Below are positions 14,547-23,638 of a stretch of 33,642 bases of DNA, piece after piece. The first letter of the stretch is position 1; the number at the start of each line of letters is the position of its first letter. The notes below the pieces were generated by a model, which was not told where the DNA came from, ran no database searches, and saw only the letters and a program-made list of their open reading frames with translations. Location of the stretch: the NCBI GenBank assembly GCA_023475265.1, contig JAMCWE010000207.1, positions 1-33,642 on the forward strand, in the 5' to 3' direction. The position numbers were made by a program, and so were the translations under genes. Origin of the DNA: Bacteroidota bacterium (GTDB lineage Bacteria > Bacteroidota > Ignavibacteria > Ignavibacteriales > Ignavibacteriaceae).

Positions 14547-15212
14547 TTATTTTTTCTTTTTAGAAAAACTTACCTTGTGTTCGTTCCCATTTAATAAACG
14601 AACAACATTTTTGCGATGAGTAAAAATAACCAGCAACGATACCGCAATTACAAAAGGTAATAAGGTATTGTAGCTAGGAACATTGACATTAAAAATATTC
14701 TCGCGAATAACTAAAGCTAAAGGAACAACAATAGCTCCAACGATGGAACCAAGAGAAACATACCGGGAGATTGAAACAACAATTATAAATGCGCCGATAG
14801 CGATCAACATGTCAACAGTCGTAATCATTAAAAGCATTCCCAATGCGGTAGCAATTCCTTTGCCTCCTCTGAACCCGGCAAAGACGGTCCAGATATGTCC
14901 GATAACAGCAGAGATACCGGCAATAATTTGAACCAAAGTAAAATCATCAAACGGAGTTGCGTTATTAAAAGGCATTGAGCCATAATGAAGCCTGGCAACA
15001 ACAACAACTGCAAGAACACCTTTCAAAGCATCTAAAATAATAACCAGCACTCCATGTTTCCAGCCGAGCACACGCATAACATTTGTACCGCCTGCGTTGC
15101 CGCTTCCGTAATTTCTAATATCAATTCCCTTAGCTAATTTGGTTACAATTATACTTGTCGGAATAGATCCCACTAGGTAAGAGAGTATTATAATCGTTGC
15201 TAATAAAAACAT
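14547..15212 (-). CDS. plsY: Glycerol-3-phosphate acyltransferase PlsY
   Basis: An integral membrane enzyme that transfers an acyl group from acyl phosphate to glycerol 3-phosphate, the first step to phosphatidic acid. The signature loops are present: YLVGSIPTS near residue 12, GSGNAGGTNVMRVLG at 36-50 and FAGFRGGKGIAT at about 111-122. They are separated by five or so hydrophobic helices. The 221 residues include a basic C-terminal tail (KVSFSKKKK), slightly longer than usual. It precedes gpsA by 12 bp. A 188-bp gap separates it from ispD; that gap holds AT-rich sequence with no gene or clear structure. Confidence 0.95.
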   Translation of the reverse strand: MFLLATIIILSYLVGSIPTSIIVTKLAKGIDIRNYGSGNAGGTNVMRVLGWKHGVLVIILDALKGVLAVVVVARLHYGSMPFNNATPFDDFTLVQIIAGISAVIGHIWTVFAGFRGGKGIATALGMLLMITTVDMLIAIGAFIIVVSISRYVSLGSIVGAIVVPLALVIRENIFNVNVPSYNTLLPFVIAVSLLVIFTHRKNVVRLLNGNEHKVSFSKKKK

Positions 15213-15400
15213 AATTTCAATAACCTTTAAATCATTGAGTTGCTAACCTATAAAGATTAGATTAAAATTTCAATGATAAACAACAATTTCGGGTATTATT
15301 TCCCTTTAATTGTATTTAATCAATTTATTATCGATCTTTTTTCGCATTTATTTAGATGCAACAACCGGGATTACGTTCCTTTTCAATACGAAATAATAGT

Positions 15401-16072
15401 TCAAATTAGTTGCTTAAATAAATCAATGTCCGATTTGGTTGTAATTTTAAAATTAAGAAACGAACCTTCAACCAAATTTATTTTCTTACCGATATTTTTT
15501 ACAAGCATTGATTCGTCTGTGCCGTAAAAATTATTTTCATACGCATTTTCCATTGCGTCCATTAAATCACCATATTTAAATATTTGCGGAGTTTGAACAT
15601 AATAAATTTCTTCCCGGCTTATGTATTCATCAACTATTTTGTTCCCTTTGATAATAGTATCCTTTGCTTTTACACAAACCAAGGCATTACCTTTTTTCTT
15701 CGCTACGGTTATTGCTTCCGTCAAAATTTTTGAAGATAGAAGAGGACGTGCGGCATCGTGAACAACTATTAAATCATTTTTATCTGCCGAAAGAGAAGTT
15801 AGAGCGTTAAAAACTGAATCTTGTCTTTCGTTTCCGCCTTCAACAATTTTATTAATTTTTGCAAGCTTATATTTTGTTTTTATTCTGTTGAGAATAGAAA
15901 AATAAGCTTTGTCAGCGGAAATTATAATTTCGTTTATTAGTTTGTTTTTTTGAAACGTTTCTAATGTATAAACAATTAATTCTTTACCGTTGAACTTTAG
16001 ATATTGCTTCGGAACAGAAAAGCCACTTCTAACGCCTTTACCTCCAGCCGGTATGACTGCAAAGATTTTCAT
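15401..16072 (-). CDS. ispD: 2-C-methyl-D-erythritol 4-phosphate cytidylyltransferase
   Basis: Third step of the MEP isoprenoid pathway: couples CTP to methylerythritol phosphate. The nucleotide-binding motif is VIPAGGKGVRSG (residues 6-17), followed by PKQYLKF. VVHDAARPLLS is the conserved metal/nucleotide block, and VCVKAKDTI and IYYVQTPQIF are the usual later motifs. The 223-residue length is standard. The ATG overlaps the queA stop by 4 bp (ATGA), so the two are translationally coupled although their pathways are unrelated. Confidence 0.95.
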   Translation of the reverse strand: MKIFAVIPAGGKGVRSGFSVPKQYLKFNGKELIVYTLETFQKNKLINEIIISADKAYFSILNRIKTKYKLAKINKIVEGGNERQDSVFNALTSLSADKNDLIVVHDAARPLLSSKILTEAITVAKKKGNALVCVKAKDTIIKGNKIVDEYISREEIYYVQTPQIFKYGDLMDAMENAYENNFYGTDESMLVKNIGKKINLVEGSFLNFKITTKSDIDLFKQLI

Positions 16073-17103
16073 AATATCATCATTGCATCGCCGTAACTAA
16101 GAAATCTAAAATTATCCTTCAAAGCTTTCTTGTATGCTTTCATTACGAACTCAGTTTCTGCAAAAGCGCTGACAAGCATTAACAGAGTTGATTCGGGGGT
16201 ATGAAAATTTGTAATCAATTTATCTGTTATTTTAAAATCATAAGGAGGATAGATAAACTTATCTGTCCAGCCTCTGTTAGGTTTTACAAAACCTTCGGCA
16301 GTAACACTGGTTTCCAAAGCCCGGCAAGTGCTTGTTCCGACCACAATAATATTGTGCTTTGCGTGGATCGCTTTGTTTATTGTTTCGGATGTGTTTGGAG
16401 TAATTTCATAAAATTCGGAATCCATTTTATGTTTTGTTAAGTCTTCAACTTCAACCGGCCTGAATGTTCCCAATCCAATATGGAGAACAACAGGCACAAT
16501 TTGGACTCCTTTCTTTTCAATTTTCTGAAGAAGCTTTGGAGTAAAATGAAGACCAGCAGTTGGTGCGGCTACTGCGCCGTCAACTCGAGCAAATATAGTT
16601 TGATAATCTTCTTTATCAGATTGTTCCGGTTCTCTTTTTATATAAGGCGGCAGTGGAGTTAATCCAATTTTTTCTACTGCTTTATAAACGTTGCCTGGTT
16701 GATTAAATCTAACGGTTCGTCCGCGCGAAGTAGTGTTATCAATTACTTCACACCAAAGTTTATCGTTAAAATAAATTTTATTTCCTATCCTAACTTTACG
16801 TGCCGGATCTACAATAACATCCCAAATACATTCTTCAGCATTTAATTCTCTCAATAAAAATACTTCTATTTTTGCATTGGTCTTTTCTTTTTTGCCATAG
16901 AGCCTTGCTTGAAAAACTTTTGTTTCGTTGACAGCCAGAATATCACCTTTTTCCATATAATCAACGACATCAGAAAAAGTTTGATTTTCTATCTCCTGTG
17001 TCTCTCTATTTAATACCATTAGTTTTGATTTATCTCTTGGTGAGACGGGATATTTAGCAATTGAAGTTTTCGGCAAATTATATTTGAAGTCTGATAATTT
17101 CAT
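16069..17103 (-). CDS. queA: S-adenosylmethionine:tRNA ribosyltransferase-isomerase
   Basis: Transfers and isomerises the ribosyl group of SAM onto preQ1-modified tRNA, giving epoxyqueuosine. Family motifs are clear from the start: DFKYNLPKTSIAKYP, RDKSKLMVLNR, LAVNETKVFQARL, VDGAVAAPTAGLHFT, VVLHIGLGTFRPV and ITNFHTPESTLLMLVSAF. The 344-residue length is typical. The other queuosine genes are not in the window. It is coupled to ispD downstream. Upstream, a hairpin at 17143-17163 separates it from ppdK, so it probably has its own promoter in the 79-bp gap. Confidence 0.96.
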   Translation of the reverse strand: MKLSDFKYNLPKTSIAKYPVSPRDKSKLMVLNRETQEIENQTFSDVVDYMEKGDILAVNETKVFQARLYGKKEKTNAKIEVFLLRELNAEECIWDVIVDPARKVRIGNKIYFNDKLWCEVIDNTTSRGRTVRFNQPGNVYKAVEKIGLTPLPPYIKREPEQSDKEDYQTIFARVDGAVAAPTAGLHFTPKLLQKIEKKGVQIVPVVLHIGLGTFRPVEVEDLTKHKMDSEFYEITPNTSETINKAIHAKHNIIVVGTSTCRALETSVTAEGFVKPNRGWTDKFIYPPYDFKITDKLITNFHTPESTLLMLVSAFAETEFVMKAYKKALKDNFRFLSYGDAMMIL

Positions 17104-17142
17104 TCTTCATTACCTTTTTAAAGTGAATTCTTAATTATCTGA

Positions 17143-17163
17143 AGGGAGATATATTATCTCCCT
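17143..17163 (-). terminator. Hairpin after ppdK
   Basis: Perfect 9-bp inverted repeat AGGGAGATA / TATCTCCCT with a 3-nt loop, 19 bp past the ppdK stop. It has no strong T run after it, but its position and stem quality make it a likely ppdK terminator or 3'-end stabiliser. Confidence 0.6.
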
Positions 17164-17182
17164 CCGAATAAATGTTAATTAA

Positions 17183-19981
17183 TTATTTTTTCTTTCTTGC
17201 AACTACTTTCTTTTTTGAAGATTTTGCAACAGCTTTCTTTGCAGCTGGTTTTGCTGCTTTCATCTCTTTCACAACTGCATGTGCAGCCGCTAATCTGGCA
17301 ATCGGAACGCGGAATGGTGAACAGCTAACATAGTTCAAACCGATGCGATGACAGAACTCAACAGATTTTGGTTCTCCGCCATGTTCGCCGCAAATTCCGA
17401 TTTTAAGATCAGGGCGAGTAGCACGGCCGCGCTCAACCGCAATCTTCATTAATTCACCAATTGCTTCTTGATCAATTGATTGGAATGGATCTTCAGGCAG
17501 AATTTTCTTTTCCAAATAATCCGGCAAGAAACCGCCGATGTCATCTCGTGAAAATCCAAATCCCATTTGAGTTAAGTCGTTTGTTCCGAACGAGAAGAAT
17601 TGTGCAACTTCAGCAATTTTATTTGCAGTCAACGCAGCGCGTGGAATTTCAATCATAGTTCCAGTGAGGTGAGGAATTTTTTTCAATCCGAATTTCTCAC
17701 AAACTTCAGCATGTACCTTATTAACAATATCATATTGATGTTTGATTTCATTAACAGTACAAGTAACTGGAATCATGATTTCAGGAAAAGGTTTCTTTCC
17801 TTCCTTTAATAATTCTGCGGTAGCTTCGAAGATTGCACGAACCTGCATTTCAGTAACTTCGGGATAAGTAATTCCAAGACGAACACCGCGGTGTCCCATC
17901 ATCGGATTATTTTCATGAAGCTTATCTGCGCGTTCATTTAACTCTTCAATAGAAATACCAAGACTTGATGCAAGCTTTTCTCTTTCATCCTGTCTATTAG
18001 GAACAAATTCATGAAGTGGTGGATCAAGTGTTCTGATTGTTACACCGTAACCATCCATAGCTTCCAGCGTTCCTTTGATATCTGATTTAACATGCGGGAA
18101 GAGTTCGTTAACAGCGTTAACTCTTTCAGCTTCGGAACTGGAAAGAATCATCTTGCGAAGCTTAAATAACGGCTCTTCAGAATTTATTCCGTAGAACATA
18201 TGTTCTGTTCTGAACAATCCAATACCTTCTGCACCGAACGCACGCGCCTTTGCTGCATCTTCCGGTGTATCGGCATTCGTCCTAACTTTTAATTTTCTAA
18301 CTTGATCACACAGTTTCATGAAAACCTGGAAGTCAGGATTTTCTTCCGCAGCCTTGATCATAGGTAATTCACCCTGGTAAACAGTTCCTTTTGAACCGTT
18401 GAGTGTAAGCCAATCACCTTCACGAACAGTTACGTCACCGACTGTAAAATATTTTTCAGCATAATTAATTTTAATTGAACCGGCACCAACGATACAGCAT
18501 ATACCCCAACCGCGAGCAACTAAAGCAGCGTGTGAAGTCATTCCGCCGCGTCCAGTTAAGATTGCTTGAGCAGCACGCATACCTTCTATGTCTTCCGGAT
18601 TTGTTTCTTCACGAACGAGAATAACTTTCTTTCCTTCTTTCATCCAAGCAACAGCGTCAACGGCAGAAAAAACCACTTGACCGGTTGCGCCGCCAGGGCC
18701 AGCTGGCAATCCTTTAGCTATTACAGTTGATGATTTTTCTTTAGCCGGATCTATGATCGGGTGAAGTAATTCATCAAGCTGAGAAGGCTGTACCCGCATT
18801 ACCGCATCTTCTTTTGTAATTAATTTTTCTTTGTACATGTCGAGAGCCATTCTAACAGCGGCAGGGCCATTTCTTTTTCCAACGCGGCATTGAAGCATAT
18901 AAAGTCTGCCATCTTGAATTGTAAATTCAATATCAAGCATATCATGATAATGCTTCTCTAATGTACGCTGAATATTGTGAAGCTGTTTATATGTTGTGGG
19001 CATACCTGTTTCAAGTGAAGGGAGATGCGCCGAGTGTTCATTCTTTCCAACTTCATTAATTGGATTGGGAGTTCTAATTCCAGCGACAACATCTTCACCT
19101 TGAGCATTTGGCAGCCACTCACCGTAAAAATAATTTTCTCCGGTTGCTGGGTTACGGGTGAACGCAACACCGGTGGCCGAAGTATCGCCCATATTTCCGA
19201 ACACCATTGACTGAACGTTTACTGCCGTACCCCAATCATCCGGAATGCTTTCGAATCTTCTATATGAGATCGCACGTTTGCCCATCCAGCTTTGGAATAC
19301 TGCTGAAATAGCGCCCCATAATTGTTCCATTGGATCTTCAGGGAAAGGCTTACCAAGAACTTCCTGAACTTTAGCTTTATAAATTTCAATTAATTCTTTT
19401 AGGTCGTCTGCTGTAAGATCGGTATCGTTATGTGCACCGCGTTCATGCTTCATCTTTTCTAATTCTTTTTCAAGCTGATGGCGAACGCCTTTTCCTTCAT
19501 GAGGTTCAATGCCGGCTGCCTTTTCCATAACAACATCTGAGTACATTTGAATTAATCGGCGGTGTGAATCATAAACGAATCGAGGATTACCTGTTTTTGC
19601 AATCAATGCTTCGCGTGTAATATTATTGAGACCAACATTTAAAATTGTTTCCATCATACCTGGCATTGATGCACGAGCACCGGATCGTACCGAAACTAAC
19701 AGCGGATTTTTCCCGTCACCAAAATCAGCACCCATTTCCTTTTCAACTTTTGCAAGAGCAGCTTTAACTTGCTTAGTAAGTTCTTTCGGATATTTCTTAT
19801 TGTTTTTGTAATAAGCCGTGCAAACTTCGGTTGTAATTGTGAACCCTGCCGGAACAGGTAATCCTATATTTACCATTTCAGCCAGGTTAGCGCCCTTTCC
19901 ACCAAGGAGGTTCTTCATATCGGCCTTACCTTCAGCCTTCTTGCCTCCAAAATAATAAACGTATTTTTTTTCTTTTGCCAT
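17183..19981 (-). CDS. ppdK: Pyruvate, phosphate dikinase with a basic Lys/Ala-rich C-terminal tail
   Basis: Interconverts pyruvate + ATP + Pi with phosphoenolpyruvate + AMP + PPi. The N-terminal ATP-grasp part begins KYVYYFGGKKAEGKADMKNLLGGKG, and GARASMPGMMETILN is diagnostic. The phosphohistidine domain has LTGRGGMTSHAALVARG, with the catalytic His near residue 483 and the regulatory Thr two residues before it. The C-terminal PEP/pyruvate barrel has GIGLFRTEHMF, MGHRGVRLGI, SFGTNDLTQM and GICGEHGG. The core is complete. The protein is 932 residues because the usual end (about HAVVKEM) is followed by some 28 residues of AAKPAAKKAVAKSSKKK-type sequence. A GGAGGAA ribosome site precedes the ATG by about 10 nt. 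It appears monocistronic. Confidence 0.96.
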   Translation of the reverse strand: MAKEKKYVYYFGGKKAEGKADMKNLLGGKGANLAEMVNIGLPVPAGFTITTEVCTAYYKNNKKYPKELTKQVKAALAKVEKEMGADFGDGKNPLLVSVRSGARASMPGMMETILNVGLNNITREALIAKTGNPRFVYDSHRRLIQMYSDVVMEKAAGIEPHEGKGVRHQLEKELEKMKHERGAHNDTDLTADDLKELIEIYKAKVQEVLGKPFPEDPMEQLWGAISAVFQSWMGKRAISYRRFESIPDDWGTAVNVQSMVFGNMGDTSATGVAFTRNPATGENYFYGEWLPNAQGEDVVAGIRTPNPINEVGKNEHSAHLPSLETGMPTTYKQLHNIQRTLEKHYHDMLDIEFTIQDGRLYMLQCRVGKRNGPAAVRMALDMYKEKLITKEDAVMRVQPSQLDELLHPIIDPAKEKSSTVIAKGLPAGPGGATGQVVFSAVDAVAWMKEGKKVILVREETNPEDIEGMRAAQAILTGRGGMTSHAALVARGWGICCIVGAGSIKINYAEKYFTVGDVTVREGDWLTLNGSKGTVYQGELPMIKAAEENPDFQVFMKLCDQVRKLKVRTNADTPEDAAKARAFGAEGIGLFRTEHMFYGINSEEPLFKLRKMILSSSEAERVNAVNELFPHVKSDIKGTLEAMDGYGVTIRTLDPPLHEFVPNRQDEREKLASSLGISIEELNERADKLHENNPMMGHRGVRLGITYPEVTEMQVRAIFEATAELLKEGKKPFPEIMIPVTCTVNEIKHQYDIVNKVHAEVCEKFGLKKIPHLTGTMIEIPRAALTANKIAEVAQFFSFGTNDLTQMGFGFSRDDIGGFLPDYLEKKILPEDPFQSIDQEAIGELMKIAVERGRATRPDLKIGICGEHGGEPKSVEFCHRIGLNYVSCSPFRVPIARLAAAHAVVKEMKAAKPAAKKAVAKSSKKKVVARKKK

Positions 19982-20084
19982 TTTATACTATTCCTCCATA
20001 ATTAGTAATCATTTGTATTTTATATTTTCTTTTGTCTGTTTTGAAAGATAGAACAGCAACTATCATTTATTTTTAAATTTCATT

Positions 20085-21128
20085 TTAATTTATTTTGTTA
20101 AGAACAAAAGTTCTAAACTTTTCTATTTCGTCTATTTCAATTTCAATCTTCAAATAATAAATATCGATGTCATCAAGCTCTTTTGTGTACTTTGAAAATT
20201 TCACAGCATCTTTTTCGGTTGTAACAACCGAGTGTGAATTAGTTGAATAAAACTTTTTCCTAATCTTTTGGATTTCTTTCAAAGTATAATTTTTATGATC
20301 TCTAAAAATTATTTGATTCTGCGTATCTACATTTGTTTGTTTCAAAGCATTTATGAAAGAATATGGATTCGCTATTCCAGATACAACCAAGCTTTTTTGT
20401 CCTTCGAATTCTTTTATGCTGTAAACATTTTTTTTCTTAACATCCACGAAACCAATTGATTTATATTGGGCATGAAATGTTTCCGGTTTCATAAAATATT
20501 TTTTCAATTGAAATGGAATATCTTTTTTCTCTGAAAATTTTCGGTTTATAATTACTGCGTCAGCTCTGCTTATTGATTCAAAAGGTTCTCTCATTATTCC
20601 TGTCGGTAATAAGTTCATGTTTGTAATTGATGAATCATAAAGAAAACTTTGTTCACAAAGGAGCAGATTAACATCTCTTTCAATCCATCTATGCTGAAAT
20701 GCGTCATCAAGGACAATTATATTTACGTTGGTTTCCTTAGTCATTCGTTCGGCACCATAAACTCTATCTTCGGAAACTGCTGCTGGAATTTTGCAGTCAA
20801 TTACAGTCTGATATATTTCATCGCCGCATAAATCAACCGAAGTTAAAATTTGCTCATCTTTTGAAACTAAAATATAACCCATAGATCTTCTTCCGTATCC
20901 ACGGCTTAGAACACCAACTTTTTTGCCTTCGTTCTTTAATAGTTTAGACAAATAAATTACCATCGGAGTTTTGCCGGAGCCGCCAACAGTTATATTTCCA
21001 ACCGATATTATTTTTGCAGAAACTTTTTTTGATTGAAATATTTTTTTTTCAAAGAACAAATTTCTTAATCTTATAATTACCGCATAAAACAGTGTTGCCG
21101 GGAATAATATTATTCTTAAAAATTTCAT
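20085..21128 (-). CDS. lpxK: Tetraacyldisaccharide 4'-kinase
   Basis: An inner-membrane kinase that adds the 4'-phosphate of lipid A. The P-loop is GNITVGGSGKTP (residues 44-55), preceded by an N-terminal membrane-anchoring helix (ILFPATLFYAVII). VGVLSRGYGRRS, VVDE-like switch sequence DEIYQTV, and VLDDAFQHRWI (catalytic Asp pair region) are all family blocks. The C-terminal VVTTEKDAVKF is typical. The 347-residue length is normal. It is the last gene of a block with the DUF374 acyltransferase and lpxB. The 100-bp gap after it (to ppdK) holds AT-rich sequence with only a weak 5-bp stem. Confidence 0.95.
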   Translation of the reverse strand: MKFLRIILFPATLFYAVIIRLRNLFFEKKIFQSKKVSAKIISVGNITVGGSGKTPMVIYLSKLLKNEGKKVGVLSRGYGRRSMGYILVSKDEQILTSVDLCGDEIYQTVIDCKIPAAVSEDRVYGAERMTKETNVNIIVLDDAFQHRWIERDVNLLLCEQSFLYDSSITNMNLLPTGIMREPFESISRADAVIINRKFSEKKDIPFQLKKYFMKPETFHAQYKSIGFVDVKKKNVYSIKEFEGQKSLVVSGIANPYSFINALKQTNVDTQNQIIFRDHKNYTLKEIQKIRKKFYSTNSHSVVTTEKDAVKFSKYTKELDDIDIYYLKIEIEIDEIEKFRTFVLNKIN

Positions 21129-21172
21129 TCAACAGTTTTTATATGATTATTGAATTTGCCTAAAATATTTTT

Positions 21173-21829
21173 TCAAAATATGTTCGCTTCTTTTTGCAAT
21201 TCATTTAATTTCATTTCACTATTCGAAATCATTTTTGATGTTTCATTATAACTTAGGTTTCTATCTATAACCATAAAATCGGAAAAAACAACATTAACTT
21301 TTGTGAACAAGCCAGGAATTTCAAATTTGTCCCAGCTCTTCAAAATTCTTTTCCGCTTAATTCCTATTCCAACGAGCACCAGCGGAAGCCCGCTCTTCTT
21401 TGCCGTAATTACTGCGCCGGCTTTCATCTTATGAATTGGGCCTCTCGGACCATCCGGAGTAATGGCAATTGAAGATTTATTTCTGGCATAATCAATCATA
21501 ATGCCGAGAGCTACATTTCCTCCGGTGCTGCTCGATCCTCTAACAACTTCATATTTCCAATGTTTCAAAATCTTAGCTAACAATTCGCCGTCCTTACTTT
21601 TGCTTATCAAAGCAGCAAAGTTTTTTCTTCTATTGATGTACCACGGAAGCAGCATTGTGCCGTGCCAAAATGCCAGCACATAGTTTTTGCCTTCTTTATC
21701 TAGTTCATCAATAACTTTTTTATTTTTCAAAGTTATTCTTAAAGTTTTACAAAGAACATTAACTGCACTTAAAAGGAAATAATTTCCAATAAATCTTAAT
21801 GAATCCTGTTTTAATTTTCTAAGTTTCAT
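21173..21829 (-). CDS. DUF374 lysophospholipid-acyltransferase-like protein
   Basis: A 218-residue acyltransferase of the DUF374 family. The acyltransferase His motif is FWHGTMLLP (residues 54-62), and the second conserved block is AITPDGPRGPIHKMKAG (about 122-138). A hydrophobic N-terminal segment can anchor it to the membrane. It overlaps lpxB by 11 bp and precedes lpxK by 44 bp. It therefore sits in the lipid A assembly order where an acyl-modifying enzyme would make sense. No LpxL/LpxM homologue is seen in the window. Action on lipid A is inference; a glycerophospholipid substrate is possible. Confidence 0.85.
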   Translation of the reverse strand: MKLRKLKQDSLRFIGNYFLLSAVNVLCKTLRITLKNKKVIDELDKEGKNYVLAFWHGTMLLPWYINRRKNFAALISKSKDGELLAKILKHWKYEVVRGSSSTGGNVALGIMIDYARNKSSIAITPDGPRGPIHKMKAGAVITAKKSGLPLVLVGIGIKRKRILKSWDKFEIPGLFTKVNVVFSDFMVIDRNLSYNETSKMISNSEMKLNELQKEANIF

Positions 21830-22970
21830 TCACAATTGCATAAATAGCTTTTGCAGCTCTCTTAGAAGCTCCTTCAGTTCCAAGCTTCTCTTTTATTTTT
21901 CCTAATTTATTTTTTATCATTTGGTAGAGCAGCCCGTCCGAAAGAATTTTTTTACATTCATTATATATCGAAATGCTGTCGGCTTTATCCTGTATTAATT
22001 CCGGCACAACATTTTCTCCGGCAATTATGTTTGCCATTCCTATATTGTCAACCTTAATTAAATTCTTCCCGATTAAATAAGTTAAATAACTTGTTTTGTA
22101 AACGATCACCATCGGCAGTTCAAACAATGCTGCTTCTAAAGTGGATGTACCGGATTTAACGATTCCTATTTTAGAATATTTTAGAAAATCGTAAGTGTAT
22201 CCTTTTACAATTTTATTATTAACTGATCCGGAAATTCTGGTTAACAATTTCTCATCAATATTTGAAGAACAAGCCGTAACAATTTGAAGATTAAACTCCG
22301 CAGCAATTTTTTCTGCTGCCGCAATTGTTTCGGGAAAAATTTTTTCAACTTCCTGGTTTCTACTTCCGGGAAGGATTAATAATACTTCTTTTGACTTATC
22401 CAATTCAAATTTTTTCCAGAGTTCATCCTTAGTTAGAAAATTATAATTCTTTATCCGTTCAAGTAATGGATGACCGACGAACTCAACGTTAACTCCGGCT
22501 TGGTTATAAAGTTCTTCTTCAAATGAAAAAACAACAAGCATCTTTGTAACAAGGTTTTTTATCTTATTTATTCTATCCGAACCCCAAGCCCAAACTTGCG
22601 GGGAGATATAATAAATTATTTTTACTCCAAGCCTTTTAATTTTTTTAGCAATACTTAAATTGAATCCAGGGTAATCAATTAGAACTACGCTTTTAATATT
22701 TTTTTCTTTTATTATTTCCAGCAAATCGTTTCGAACTTTTTTTATGAACGGAATATGTTTCAGCACCTCAACAAATCCGAGGAATGCCATCCGGTTAATA
22801 TGATAATTTATTTTCATGCCGGCATCTTTCATCAAATCACCGCCAATACCAAAGATCTCCAAGCTGCTGTCAAGCTCTTTTAATTCGCGGATCAACGAAG
22901 CCCCGTGAATATCACCTGAAACTTCTCCTGCAATTATCATCAAGTTCTTACTCAAATTTTTTACTAACAT
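21819..22970 (-). CDS. lpxB: Lipid-A-disaccharide synthase
   Basis: A peripheral inner-membrane glycosyltransferase (GT19) that joins lipid X to UDP-diacylglucosamine to form the lipid A disaccharide. Motifs: MIIAGEVSGDIHGASLIREL at residues 11-30, IFGIGGDLM, LIDYPGFNLSIAKK, YYISPQVWAWG, FVGHPLLE, LILPGSRNQEVEKIFP and SGTSTLEAALF. The 383-residue length is normal. It overlaps the DUF374 gene by 11 bp and begins 10 bp after the methyltransferase-like gene, so it is part of a continuous operon. Confidence 0.96.
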   Translation of the reverse strand: MLVKNLSKNLMIIAGEVSGDIHGASLIRELKELDSSLEIFGIGGDLMKDAGMKINYHINRMAFLGFVEVLKHIPFIKKVRNDLLEIIKEKNIKSVVLIDYPGFNLSIAKKIKRLGVKIIYYISPQVWAWGSDRINKIKNLVTKMLVVFSFEEELYNQAGVNVEFVGHPLLERIKNYNFLTKDELWKKFELDKSKEVLLILPGSRNQEVEKIFPETIAAAEKIAAEFNLQIVTACSSNIDEKLLTRISGSVNNKIVKGYTYDFLKYSKIGIVKSGTSTLEAALFELPMVIVYKTSYLTYLIGKNLIKVDNIGMANIIAGENVVPELIQDKADSISIYNECKKILSDGLLYQMIKNKLGKIKEKLGTEGASKRAAKAIYAIVNET

Positions 22971-22980
22971 TTTTATTCTT

Positions 22981-23568
22981 TTAAAATCTTCTGATAAACC
23001 ACAAAAGAAAAATTGTTAAAGAAACGAAAGTGAAAGCCTGCAAAGTTCTCTTTTCTGATTTCAATCCTTCTTTCCAATCGAAAAGCGGCTGCTTTACATC
23101 TTTCGCTTTATATGAAATCAATTTTGGGAAAAAACGAGGGACATTATTTTCATAATCTTCATAACTTTTTCCGTATGCATTTCTTAAATATCCTTCTTCT
23201 TCTTTGACAATAAAATGATATTGAACAACAAAGAAAGCTAACGCCACAATTTGCAAGTATGGAAATATTGCGAACGACATTATTCCGAATCCAAAATACA
23301 TAAGCATGTTGCCCACATAAAGCGGATTGCGAACATGCGCAAACGGCCCGCTGACAATTAAAAAAGTTCCGCCAACGCTTCCGGTTGTTCTTGTTTCGCT
23401 TCCGGCCCAGCTAACTCCCCAGAATCGAATCATCTCTCCGGCAATTGCTATCATGAATCCCAGAATTAAACTCCAGATGTTTGCATCTTCATACAAAAAC
23501 ATCAGAATTAAAAATGGAATTGGTGTATAACTTCTGTATTTAAAAAATTTATTTGCGATGTTTGACAT
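22981..23568 (-). CDS. Isoprenylcysteine/phospholipid methyltransferase-like membrane protein
   Basis: A multi-spanning membrane protein of the ICMT/PEMT-type methyltransferase family, about 195 residues. Four or five hydrophobic helices are visible. The SAM-binding signature is the GPFAHVRNPLYVGNMLMYFG region, followed later by VKEEEGYLRNAYGKSYEDYENNVPRFFP, which has the conserved EE...YG..Y..Y...VPR pattern. The substrate is unknown. A lipid or a membrane-anchored small molecule is likely from family and context (next to lpxB). The ATG at 23568 is chosen because the frame before it (to 23619) covers a hairpin and encodes a poor N-terminus. Confidence 0.8.
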   Translation of the reverse strand: MSNIANKFFKYRSYTPIPFLILMFLYEDANIWSLILGFMIAIAGEMIRFWGVSWAGSETRTTGSVGGTFLIVSGPFAHVRNPLYVGNMLMYFGFGIMSFAIFPYLQIVALAFFVVQYHFIVKEEEGYLRNAYGKSYEDYENNVPRFFPKLISYKAKDVKQPLFDWKEGLKSEKRTLQAFTFVSLTIFLLWFIRRF

Positions 23569-23599
23569 AATTTTTAATCCATTTGGTGTTGATAATAGT

Positions 23600-23618
23600 T
23601 GTTGGCAAGACACCAACA
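23600..23618 (-). terminator. Small intergenic hairpin between HAD and methyltransferase genes
   Basis: A 6-bp inverted repeat TGTTGG / CCAACA with a 7-nt loop, just past the HAD gene stop. It could partly attenuate or process the transcript inside the operon. It also argues for the internal ATG at 23568 as the start of the next gene. Confidence 0.35.
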
Positions 23619-23638
23619 TTCCACCGACAACAACCCAA

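Noticed and set aside
15273-15527. 84-residue plus-strand ORF between plsY and ispD
   Set aside because: More than half of it is antisense to ispD, it has no recognisable motif, and the rest lies in AT-rich intergenic sequence.
20044-20084. Terminator after lpxK
   Set aside because: Only a 5-bp GATAG/CTATC stem with a long loop was found, too weak to call.
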